NCBI RefSeq assembly: GCF_004011695.2
Contig: NC_082426.1
Span: 868,001-932,000, forward strand
DNA from: Ascochyta rabiei
Taxonomy: Eukaryota; Ascomycota; Dothideomycetes; Pleosporales; Didymellaceae
Direction: 5' to 3'
Length of the DNA: 64,000 nucleotides
The position numbers were made by a program, and so were the translations under genes. The first letter of the stretch is position 1. The number at the start of each line of letters is the position of its first letter. The notes under the pieces are model-generated. The model was not told where the DNA came from, made no database searches, and was given only the letters and a program-made list of their open reading frames with translations. Below, one piece after another: positions 56,543 through 64,000 of this stretch.

Positions 56543-58366
56543 TCACTTATTCAACCTCTTCGCTCGCTCCTCATCCCGCCACCATGCACACTGCTCCATC
56601 CTGATCCCCTCGCTCTCTGCCTCCATTCTCGGCCCACCCTGCTCCAGCGGGCTGACCACTAGGTGGCTACCTGCAGTGCCATTGTACAACTCCCAGGCCG
56701 GCGCACCAGCGATGGCATGCGTGTTTGGGTCGCCACTGACAACAAAACTGGCGAAGTAGCTGCTGTACATATCGGCGATCTCGGGGTGCTGTGTCCCCGC
56801 CTGGCCGTTAAAGTAGCTCGCATCGCTGGCGTGTGGGACGCCGAGGTAGGTGGCTGAGTAGTTAGGTGTGTTGAAGCGCGCTTTGTAGACGGGTGCGTCC
56901 GCAGACGCGAGGCGCGAGGCCGTATCTTGCACGGGGCAGATGTACCCGTAGTCGCCGTAGGCGGCGCTGATGCGCTGGAACTGTGGGGAGACGAAATTGG
57001 AAAGCACTGGGGTGAAGGGGTTTTGCATGTTGTAGGTGATGGGGTTCGACGTATTGTAGATGGCGGGGTCCGGGTAGAGGCGCTGCAGGTCCGAGATGTC
57101 GTCTGCCGTCAGCCCAGGAACCAAGTTTTGCCAGTACGCAACGAATTGGGCGTTGGTCTGCAGGTCTTGCGGCGCGAAGGCGGAGCCGTCGTCTGTTGCG
57201 GAGGAGATGAGAAGTGGGATCTTGAAAAAGGTGCCGTCCTCGCCGGAAGTTGATCCGCGCTTCTCGAGGAGTGGACCGGGCGAGACGGGTTGCCAGGGCC
57301 ATGTGAGGTTGTACTCGGAGTTGGAGTATATGGCAGACGAGACAAACTGGATGTCGTCGACCTTGGCATTGCGCAGGCACGCAAGAGCGGCATCGTTAGG
57401 TGTCGTGGGGCAGTTGACGTAGTCCATGAAGTCTGCAAACTGTTGCTGATACAGGGGGTAGTCGACGTCGGGGAAAGTGCGGGCCGTTGGTGAGCCAGAA
57501 GCCATGATGGCCTTGCTGAACAACGGCTTGCCTGTGTCTTCGCCGTAGTTGTGGAAGAGGTGGATGCCTACGGAGTGTCCACCTGCGCTCAGGCCCCCAA
57601 GCGTGACCTGATCTTTGTCGCCGCCAAAGTACTCGACGTACTTCTGCACGAATTCCAGCATCTGGCGCTGATCCCGTACTCCGAGATTCAGTCCATCCTC
57701 CTCTTGCATGAGTTTGCTTGGGATGTTGCCGAGCGCACCAAGTCGATATTGCGCCGTGACTACCATCAGAGGCTGCGCGCTCTTCGCCACGAATGCCGCA
57801 CCATCGAGGCTCTTTCCTGTTCCACTGACAAAGGACCCGCCGTGGAGGAAGACAAAGACGGGCAGCTTCTGGTCCATGGGTACGCCTGACGGGCGGTATA
57901 CGTTGATGTTAAGGCAGGCCTCAGACTGCAGCATCGATCCGTAGACATTCTGCCAGCACGCAGGGCCGTATGTAGTGGCGTTTTTAACACCCTCGAATGC
58001 GGCAGGCCACGTGACGGGCTTGAAGCGGCCCTCGCCCACGGGCTGCGTCGAGTAGTCGACACCAAGCCAGGCATCGACGGGCGTACTGAACGTCGTCGTC
58101 TTGAGCAGGTTGGCGACGACATGCGTACCTTGGAAAGAGCCGTATCCGGGCAGCGTGACAAGCAGCTCTCCGTCCGAGCCATTGGTAGGCGCGTCCTTGA
58201 GCGGCCTTCCCAGAGCGGTGGAGCCAAAGACCCAGAATAAAAGCGTAGCAGTGGTGACGGACAACATGATGATAGGGAATCTTCTCTTGAGCCAGCTTGG
58301 CGATGTGCGCCGTTGTGACGGGGCGTCGCCGTTATTTAACAGCGGCTCGTCCTGCAAGTCAGCCAT
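56543..58366 (-). CDS. Type B carboxylesterase/lipase with N-terminal membrane anchor
   Basis: Alpha/beta-hydrolase cleaving carboxylic esters. This single-exon gene encodes 607 residues from the ATG at 58366 (MADLQDEPLLNNGDAPSQRR). Seen: a cytosol-type polar N-terminus of about 28 residues ending in KRR, then a TM segment (FPIIMLSVTTATLLFWVFGS), so a type II membrane protein is likely. The oxyanion loop is FVFLHGGSFVSGTG, the nucleophile Ser lies in VTLGGLSAGGHSVG, the acidic residue is probably in SSATDDGSAF and the catalytic His in YLGVPHASDASYF. Family blocks ACWQNVYGSMLQSEACLNIN and LGVRDQRQMLEFVQKYV are present. Most family members have a cleaved signal peptide; this one instead looks anchored. 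The substrate is unknown. Confidence 0.93.
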   Translation of the reverse strand: MADLQDEPLLNNGDAPSQRRTSPSWLKRRFPIIMLSVTTATLLFWVFGSTALGRPLKDAPTNGSDGELLVTLPGYGSFQGTHVVANLLKTTTFSTPVDAWLGVDYSTQPVGEGRFKPVTWPAAFEGVKNATTYGPACWQNVYGSMLQSEACLNINVYRPSGVPMDQKLPVFVFLHGGSFVSGTGKSLDGAAFVAKSAQPLMVVTAQYRLGALGNIPSKLMQEEDGLNLGVRDQRQMLEFVQKYVEYFGGDKDQVTLGGLSAGGHSVGIHLFHNYGEDTGKPLFSKAIMASGSPTARTFPDVDYPLYQQQFADFMDYVNCPTTPNDAALACLRNAKVDDIQFVSSAIYSNSEYNLTWPWQPVSPGPLLEKRGSTSGEDGTFFKIPLLISSATDDGSAFAPQDLQTNAQFVAYWQNLVPGLTADDISDLQRLYPDPAIYNTSNPITYNMQNPFTPVLSNFVSPQFQRISAAYGDYGYICPVQDTASRLASADAPVYKARFNTPNYSATYLGVPHASDASYFNGQAGTQHPEIADMYSSYFASFVVSGDPNTHAIAGAPAWELYNGTAGSHLVVSPLEQGGPRMEAESEGIRMEQCAWWRDEERAKRLNK

Positions 58367-60181
58367 GTGTAGTCGTCGACCAGAACCGGCAAATCTGCGG
58401 AAGACGGCAGGCGCAACAGGTGTCGGCGCTACGTAATGATGCCGTGGCCGGTAGCGCAGCGACGTGTAATGAGCAGAGACTGGAGGTAATGCGGGGATAG
58501 CAGGCAGGTGTTGGTTGCCAAGTTAATATGGACCCACGTGCATCACTCGACATCTTTCGCTACAGAAACGCCGTCTTCAGCCTTCCCTATCGTCAAGACT
58601 ATTCTTGCTTTCTCTCCTACTCACCTCACCTACTGCTGTTATGCACCCACCTTCCATGCCTCCCCCATCTCTCTCCTCGCCCACCGCTGAATCGCAACTT
58701 CACAACGCTAGCACCCCGCCAGGAGCACCGGCGCTACTGCAAGCCCACCATCGGACATTTGCCCTGCATCTTAGCATCTCTCTCACACGCACTGTCACGA
58801 GGCGCACAGCAAATTCGAGTCGGCGCATGCGTCGGCTCCACATCAATGACCGCGCTGTATCCGCTTCCAAAGCGCCGGCGTGGAAAGCTTCGACCAGAGC
58901 CTTAGTGTTTGCTGATTGTATTGGAGGTGGCACGGGCTTGGTCTGTGGCATGAATCGCGTAGGCAGGGTTAAGCTTTGTGGAGATACGAGGCAATACGGC
59001 GGAGGTGTTGTCCGTAGATGTTTGCCTTGCTTAGGGATGGAAAAAACGGGTTTTTCTTTTCGCAATAGTCGAACAACTCTACTGTTTTGAGTTGAAACTA
59101 GAAGCTACCTTTACAGCCTATTTTCATTAAGAAGTACTTGAAACTTAATCGCAAAGGCACGCGTGAAATGTCAGGACACGGCTCTGCTCACCAAGCCGAA
59201 CATGCTAAAAAGGTATCAATGCTCACTTAGATGGTGATTCTTGTGGCCAGAACAGTACATATTGCCAAACCAGGTCAGAGGTGGACGTTGTGCCACATGC
59301 CGGCACCTCTCGGCCTGACATAAAGTGCGTTAGATAGACACGTTTCAGCACCTAGGGATTAGACAAAAATAGCATGTCTTCGAAGATGCAGATGCTATTT
59401 TTTACTGGTAATTTTGCTGATAGTATTTTTTACCGGTACCTTTGCTGATAAATTTGTTAAGGAGACATCTGTACAGTACAGCTATGTTTGTTGTACAAAA
59501 ATAGTACAATTGTACAGAAACAGTACGACTATTCTGCCGCCGACACAACCCTAGTCACGATTCGATTTTTGCTAGTCTAGACGTACGAGGTACGTGGACG
59601 TTGCGACGTTTAGTCTGGTAGCTAGCAACATCCAAGGGACACGCAGGGAATGAATGGAAACGAGGTAGGCTAGGCACAGTGAGATGGACCGTCCAGCGAT
59701 TCAAAGTTCTCCAAGCTTTCCACTCACGCTACCTGTACGGCACTCGAGATTCAGGTAGCGGTATGGTATGGTAGGTGGTGCGAATAAAGAGATAGGCATT
59801 CGGACTAGCGCGTTTCGGCGGGCCGTCTTCGCCCTGCAGCTGGAGCGCTGAAGCGTCGTCAGCACGACTCTTGGAAGAAAACGCGATCAAGCAAAACAGT
59901 AATTGTAGACACCATCCGAAGAGAGCTGTTTTCGAACAGAAAACCAACGGCTCAACGCGTCACTATCACGCGTAATGCAGGCGCTGATGGACGCTGCGGC
60001 ACCAAGATCCCTCGAGGGGCGTTGTCCACGGACATCTCATTATGACGACACGACGCTGGACGCGTCTCTGGGCGGGTGTAGGAGGTATAAGTTGGATGAC
60101 GGCTGAATAGGTTGTTGGTTTTCTACTTTGATCATTACAAGAGCCTAACATCTATCGCATCCAGCAATACCAGGGACACGA
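58367..60181. other. Intergenic, no gene supported
   Basis: 5' flanks of the esterase and SDR genes and a central AT-rich part. No recognisable gene; 59350-59540 is low complexity (see separate repeat). Confidence 0.5.
59394..59450. repeat. Tandem pair of ~29-bp AT-rich units, followed by TGTAC-rich sequence
   Basis: 'gctattttttactggtaatt' + 'ttgctgata' is followed directly by 'gtattttttaccggtacctt' + 'tgctgata'. From 59468 to 59530, GTAC-containing motifs recur (ctgtacagtacagc, ttgtacaaa, atagtacaattgtacag, cagtacgac). Confidence 0.8.
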
Positions 60182-60357
60182 TAGAACACTCACCCACCAT
60201 AGACACGATCAAGAAGGCCTTCTCCAGCAATACCAGCAATACCAGCAATACCAGCAATACCAGCAATACCAGCAATACCAGCAATACCAGCAATCCAGCA
60301 ATACAATAGAACACTCACCCACCATGGACACGATCAAGAAAGCCCTCTCCAGCAACA
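60182..60357 (+). repeat. Duplicated start region of the SDR gene (125-bp offset) with an inner 9-bp array
   Basis: The block at 60182-60232 (tagaacactcacccaccata...) matches 60307-60357 (tagaacactcacccaccatg...) over about 50 bp with about five differences. The SDR start ATG (60324-60326) is ATA in the upstream copy (60199-60201). Between them lies 'ccagcaata' x 9 (60224-60303, one copy 8 bp), which grew from the end of the upstream copy. Confidence 0.95.
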
Positions 60358-61420
60358 CGTTTGACCCGGACACGGAGATTCCAGATCTAAGCGGCAAGGT
60401 CAGTCGTGCCACCCCGCCTGTCAATGCATATACATGGGCTGACACCCACAGGTCTATGTCGTCACGGGCGGCTCAGCAGGCATTGGCTTCGGCATCGTCG
60501 CGCACCTCGTCCAGCACAACGCGCAGAAGATCTACCTCCTCTCGCAGAGCGAACAGCACGCCGCCGAGGCTCAGGACGCGCTCACGCACTGGGGCGACGC
60601 CACCCGCGTCGAGTGGCGGCAGTGCAACCTCGAGTCGTTCCGGCAGACGGACGAGGTCGCGCGGGCGCTGGCCAGGGAGCTCGACCGCCTCGACGCCCTC
60701 ATCTGCAACGCGGGGCTCGGCGTCGGCGTTTACAGCGAGAGCGAGGACGGCGTGGACACGCACATGCAGGTCAACCACTTCGCCCAGGCCCATCTGATGC
60801 TCACGCTGCTGCCCCTCCTGCAGAAGACGCCCGACTCGCGCCTCGTCGCCCAGTCGTCGGACCTGCACCGCCCGGCCAGCAGCGCCATCCAGTTCGCCTC
60901 TGTCGAAGAGATGAACCAGGACATCGGCGCCATGCAGCTGTACAACCGCACCAAGCTCGCCCAGGTCGTCTTCCTGCGTGAGCTGCTGCTGCGCATCAAG
61001 GCGGGCCAGTTTGGCACCGTCACCGGCACCACCGGCCTGCCCTGGATCAACGCGACACACCCGGGCGCCGTGGTGACGGACCAGCAGGACCAGGCCATCG
61101 AGGCCTACGGCGCCCTCGGCAAGATCGGCGTCGCCGCAGCACGCCCGCTCATGAAGGACCCTGTCAAGCAGGGCTGCCGTCCCATCCTGTTTGCCTCGAC
61201 CCACCCGGACATTGTCAAGGAGCAGGTCCAGGGCGGCTACATCGTCCCCGACCGCAAGGTCACCGAGCCGTCAGACCAGTCCAAGAGCCCCGTGCTGGGC
61301 CTCAACCTGTGGAAGCTGACCAAGCAGATCCTCGAGCAGAAGATCGGCGACCTGCCCTACACAATGCAGGACGACGAGGTGCATCCTCGCCACTTGAAGG
61401 AGCAGGGGCTTGTCGATTAG
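60324..61420 (+). CDS. Short-chain dehydrogenase/reductase (classical-type SDR)
   Basis: NAD(P)-dependent oxidoreductase with a Rossmann fold. Two exons, 60324-60398 and 60452-61420, with a 53-nt intron (GTCAGT donor, GGCTGAC branch, CACAG acceptor), give 347 residues. Seen: MDTIKKALSSNTFDPDTEIP then DLSGKVYVVTGGSAGIGFGI (TGxxxGxG cofactor motif), LDALICNAGLGVG (NAG), HMQVNHFAQAHLMLTLLPLL, RLVAQSSDLHRP (catalytic Ser region) and the YNRTK active-site motif (YxxxK). WINATHPGAVVTDQQDQ follows. The C-terminal extension (IVPDRKVTEPSDQSKSPVLG ... EQKIGDLPYTM) is like fungal bli-4/retinol-dehydrogenase-type members. Its 5' end has been duplicated locally, so the leader contains a dead copy of the start. 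The substrate is unknown. Confidence 0.93.
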
Positions 61421-61775
61421 TCAGGACACTAGAATCGCACTCAAGATCAGCAACATTGACGACTTCATGAGCCCCATCTGGGCGTGTCTTGGCTATGCAT
61501 GCATGGCTCCGCGTCATCGTGATGTACAGCTCGTCTACACGCGCATGACGCCTTGCGCTTATCTCCTCGACTGACATGAAGCTCATCACCCCGCTTGTTG
61601 TAAGCATGTACCTCCTAGGGCGCAACTGTCGACCCCGCAACGTCATAGTCCAAAGTGGGGTGTTGACCAACAACATACATGAGTCTATCAACACAGGTTG
61701 AAGTCCAACAAACAGCCTTCAGCCTGCACCATTGCCCCCAATAATTCCTTTCTCAGGTCACACAATTCCTCCGCC
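61421..61775. other. Intergenic, no gene seen
   Basis: Short spacer between two + strand genes; leader and promoter of the dehalogenase-like gene. Confidence 0.5.
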
Positions 61776-62486
61776 ATGTCCAAACTCACGCACTTCAAGC
61801 TTCTCTCCTTCGACGTCTACGGCACGCTCATCGACTGGGAGCGCGGCGCCCTCACCGCACTGCAACCCATGCTCGACAAGAGCAAAAAAACTGACCTCTC
61901 CCCAAAACACATTCTGCAAACCCTGCACGCCATCGAACCGCCTATCGAAAAAGCGCACCCAGACTGGAAGTACTCGGAAGTGCTGACCGCCGTGCACCCC
62001 CAGCTATGCACAGACCTAGGATTACAGCCCCCAACAGCACAAGAAAGTGAGACCTTCGGCAGCAGCGTAGGTTCCTGGCCCTTGTTCCCGGACACCCTGA
62101 ACGCCCTCGAGCGACTCTCCAAAACCTACAAACTCGTCGTCCTATCCAACGTCGACAACGCCTCCTTCTCCGCCTCGAAACTTGCTTCTTTCCCCTTCGC
62201 CGCCGTCCTCACCGCGCAGGACATCGGCAGCTACAAACCCGATCCCCGCAACTTCACCTACATGCTTGATTACGTTGAGAAGAAATTCGGCGTGACGAAG
62301 GAGCAGGTGCTGCAGACGGCGCAGTCGCAGTTTCATGATCATCATCCGTGCAAGGAGGTTGGGATTAGGAGTTGTTGGATTTATCGACCTGGCGCGGTGA
62401 TGGGGAATCGTGAAGATCCGGTGTGGGATTGGCGGTTTGACACGCTGGGGGATATGGCGGATGCGGTGGAGAGAGAGGAATCTTGA
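61776..62486 (+). CDS. Haloacid dehalogenase type II-like hydrolase (HAD superfamily)
   Basis: This single-exon gene encodes 236 residues from ATG 61776 (MSKLTHFKLLSFDVYGTLID). The frame is open upstream to 61698, but MSKL is the family-like start in good context (gccATGtcc). Seen: HAD motif I FDVYGT with nucleophilic Asp, helical cap residues (LDKSKKTDLSPKHILQTLHA), WPLFPDTLNALERLSKTYKL, motif II VVLSNVDN, motif III Lys in DIGSYKPDPRNF, and the type II-like ending AQSQFHDHHPCKEVGIRSCW with IYRPGAVMG. Known: L-2-haloacid dehalogenases share these motifs, but most fungal members have unproven substrates. The length is slightly above bacterial enzymes (about 225). It is tandem with the SDR gene on the same strand, 355 bp apart. 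Confidence 0.9.
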   Translation: MSKLTHFKLLSFDVYGTLIDWERGALTALQPMLDKSKKTDLSPKHILQTLHAIEPPIEKAHPDWKYSEVLTAVHPQLCTDLGLQPPTAQESETFGSSVGSWPLFPDTLNALERLSKTYKLVVLSNVDNASFSASKLASFPFAAVLTAQDIGSYKPDPRNFTYMLDYVEKKFGVTKEQVLQTAQSQFHDHHPCKEVGIRSCWIYRPGAVMGNREDPVWDWRFDTLGDMADAVEREES

Positions 62487-63085
62487 GAGGGAGGGGGGGT
62501 TCTTCTCAGGGTTTGATGGGGGGTGAGCTGGTATCGTGGCTGTGGTCGAGTACTGGATTAGATCTAATGGCTCGACTTGAAGCAAATCGAGCCACTCCAT
62601 CTCGATTCAAAAATGTTTGTTCGCTTTCACAGTTGTCTTGATTAATGGCTCGAAACGCAGGCAGGTGGGCAACCAGCTAGTCTTCTGCAATCGTCACGTG
62701 CTGCCTACCCTGCATGCTGTCACCCAATCTGTCACATTACCGCCAACCAGCTATACCTGGGCTAGTTGTCCCTTCACCTCTATATCTGCTATTCCCAGCA
62801 TCTGCACGCAACCCGTTTCCCCCACCTACTCCCTTCCCCGCCTTCAAAACAACTCACAGTCCAACTGCAGCCCGTCTTCGCGCGCAAAGGCCCGCGGACA
62901 TGGCGATCGACCGTTGAGCCCATCCCTGCACGGCCCAGGAACCAGGATCAAGGGAACCGGGGAAGTTGGTTTCACATCCGCCATTGGGAAGATCGAAAAA
63001 ACGTGCATGAACGTGATAGATCTGAGGAATGTTCAAACATTGTAGATTGGGAAATGCTACGCAAGGCCAGCTACGCAGCGGCAAT
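62487..63085. other. Intergenic, no gene seen
   Basis: Convergent spacer with a G-rich tract near 62490-62520. Short frames here are not convincing. Confidence 0.5.
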
Positions 63086-64000
63086 CTATGCTGCGATGCT
63101 GACCGGCTTGATACCAACCTCTGTAAGCTTCGTCGCCGCGGGCTCCTCGAACTCGGCCTCAACCGGGTCAACGGTGTCCGTCAGACCCATGTACTTCAGA
63201 CTCGCGGCCCAGCCCAAGTCCTCGCCAAAGTAGCTCTGCATCACCTCAACACCGTACTTGATGCCGTTCTTGGGGTCGTAGGTGAGGCACTGCTTGCCGA
63301 CCGCGATTCCAATCACGGCGTCCCACGACGGCAGCTCGGTCTGCCCCAGGCGGTCGGACGCTGGGGCTGTCTCTGCGAGCTCGGAATTCAGAATCGCGGC
63401 GTAGATGTTTTGGGCGGCGGCTTGGCCCATTACTGTTGCGCTACCGGCGCGCTTGATACCGGTCCATTGAATGACGTCGCCAACGCCGAAATGCGATGTG
63501 TGGTTCGGGATCGTGTCTTTGAACATCAGATTGTTGCCGACCTTGATCTCCTTGTCCTCGTTCAGGCATGCGTCGGGCAGGATGTCTGTAGTGGGCATGC
63601 CCTTTCTTGTCGAGTCGATGACAAAGTCTGCTGTGATCGTCTCACCGTTGACAAGGGTGACTTCGAACTTGCCGCTCGACAACTCTTCAATCGTGGCTCT
63701 TGACCCCAGCACGACGTCTACGCCTTCCTCCTTCAGCATCGTCCCTACGCGGTCCTTGAGCTCTGCTGGCAGCGGCTCCGACGACAGGACTTGGTCGCGC
63801 GAGTGAACAAGTGTAACGCCGATCTTAGGGTAGTGCCGCTTGATCTCACCAGCAAACTCAATACCAACGGCGCCAGCGCCGATGACTACCACCCGCCGTC
63901 CCTCGTGCTTCGATTCGTCACCGCCGGTGATCTTCTCAACGAAGCTCTTGCCGTCTCTCAGATACTCTTCGTAGCTACCAGACTTTGGTACTGCGGGCCA
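63086..64000 (-). CDS. AIF/AMID-like (FSP1/Ndi1-type) FAD-dependent NAD(P)H oxidoreductase, 5' end off the right edge
   Basis: A pyridine nucleotide-disulphide oxidoreductase family protein. The 304 C-terminal residues are visible as one open frame entering at the window edge. Seen: SGSYEEYLRDGKSFVEKITG, the NAD(P)-binding Rossmann motif RRVVVIGAGAVGIEFAGEIK (GxGxxGxE), VTLVHSRDQVLSSEPLPAEL, GVDVVLGSRATIEEL, the second-domain segment ITADFVIDSTRKGMPTTDIL, FGVGDVIQWTG (FAD-contacting GD motif) with KRAGSATVMGQAAAQNIYA, and an AIF-type C-terminus ending GIKPVSIAA. The N-terminal FAD-binding GxGxxG lies outside the window. Known: AMID/FSP1 proteins reduce quinones; whether this one does is inference. 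Confidence 0.9.
   Translation of the reverse strand, partial: WPAVPKSGSYEEYLRDGKSFVEKITGGDESKHEGRRVVVIGAGAVGIEFAGEIKRHYPKIGVTLVHSRDQVLSSEPLPAELKDRVGTMLKEEGVDVVLGSRATIEELSSGKFEVTLVNGETITADFVIDSTRKGMPTTDILPDACLNEDKEIKVGNNLMFKDTIPNHTSHFGVGDVIQWTGIKRAGSATVMGQAAAQNIYAAILNSELAETAPASDRLGQTELPSWDAVIGIAVGKQCLTYDPKNGIKYGVEVMQSYFGEDLGWAASLKYMGLTDTVDPVEAEFEEPAATKLTEVGIKPVSIAA

Noticed and set aside
60112..60309. Open frame through the SNT repeat before the SDR gene
   Set aside because: It has no ATG (would begin at TTG) and ends at the duplicated leader; it is the dead duplicate, not a gene.

Overview
The window is nuclear DNA of a filamentous ascomycete (Pezizomycotina; Dothideomycetes is my best guess, not proven). 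The evidence is short introns (46-85 nt, one of 246 nt, with CTAAC/CTGAC-like branch points), fungal protein families (fungal-type EBP, PP1/Glc7 targeting subunit, Ste14, GH10 xylanase, mitochondrial Ilv3, Tti1, Pds5) and decayed copies of fungal-only families. Several of the coding sequences below were assembled across introns by reading splice signals and checking that frame and family motifs continue.

Layout. 0-4 kb: an EVE-domain THYN1-like gene cut by the left edge, a doubtful Cys-rich small ORF, a decayed fungal transcription-factor-like gene and a LURP-one-related gene. 4-22 kb: a housekeeping block with ILV3, a minisatellite cluster, the divergent pair TTI1/PDS5, a small two-TM protein, an EBP/EXPERA sterol-isomerase-like protein and a PP1 regulatory subunit. 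22.3-31.9 kb: almost 10 kb in which I can support no gene. 31.9-39.6 kb: mitochondrial BolA, a one-TM hypothetical, isoprenylcysteine methyltransferase (STE14), a maltose acetyltransferase-like hexapeptide enzyme, and a modular Q/G-rich secreted protein.

39.6-50 kb looks like an accessory, decaying island: an AT-rich diverged tandem repeat, an SNF2-helicase pseudogene, an intact GH10 xylanase and a fungal membrane-protein pseudogene with at least four in-frame stops. 50.5-64 kb: a RING + ZZ-type zinc-finger protein, a further broken ORF chain, a membrane-anchored carboxylesterase, an SDR whose start region is duplicated, a type II haloacid dehalogenase-like protein and an AIF/AMID-like oxidoreductase cut by the right edge. 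The last four are small-molecule enzymes, but nothing shows they form a pathway.

No tRNA, rRNA, CRISPR array or intact transposase was found. The most notable signals are the 7-unit G-run array behind PDS5, the symmetric phase-1 exons of the secreted protein, the duplicated SDR start with ATG changed to ATA, the (His-Asp)9 run in PDS5 and the relic-rich 41-50 kb island. I did not find a clearly new multi-gene system.
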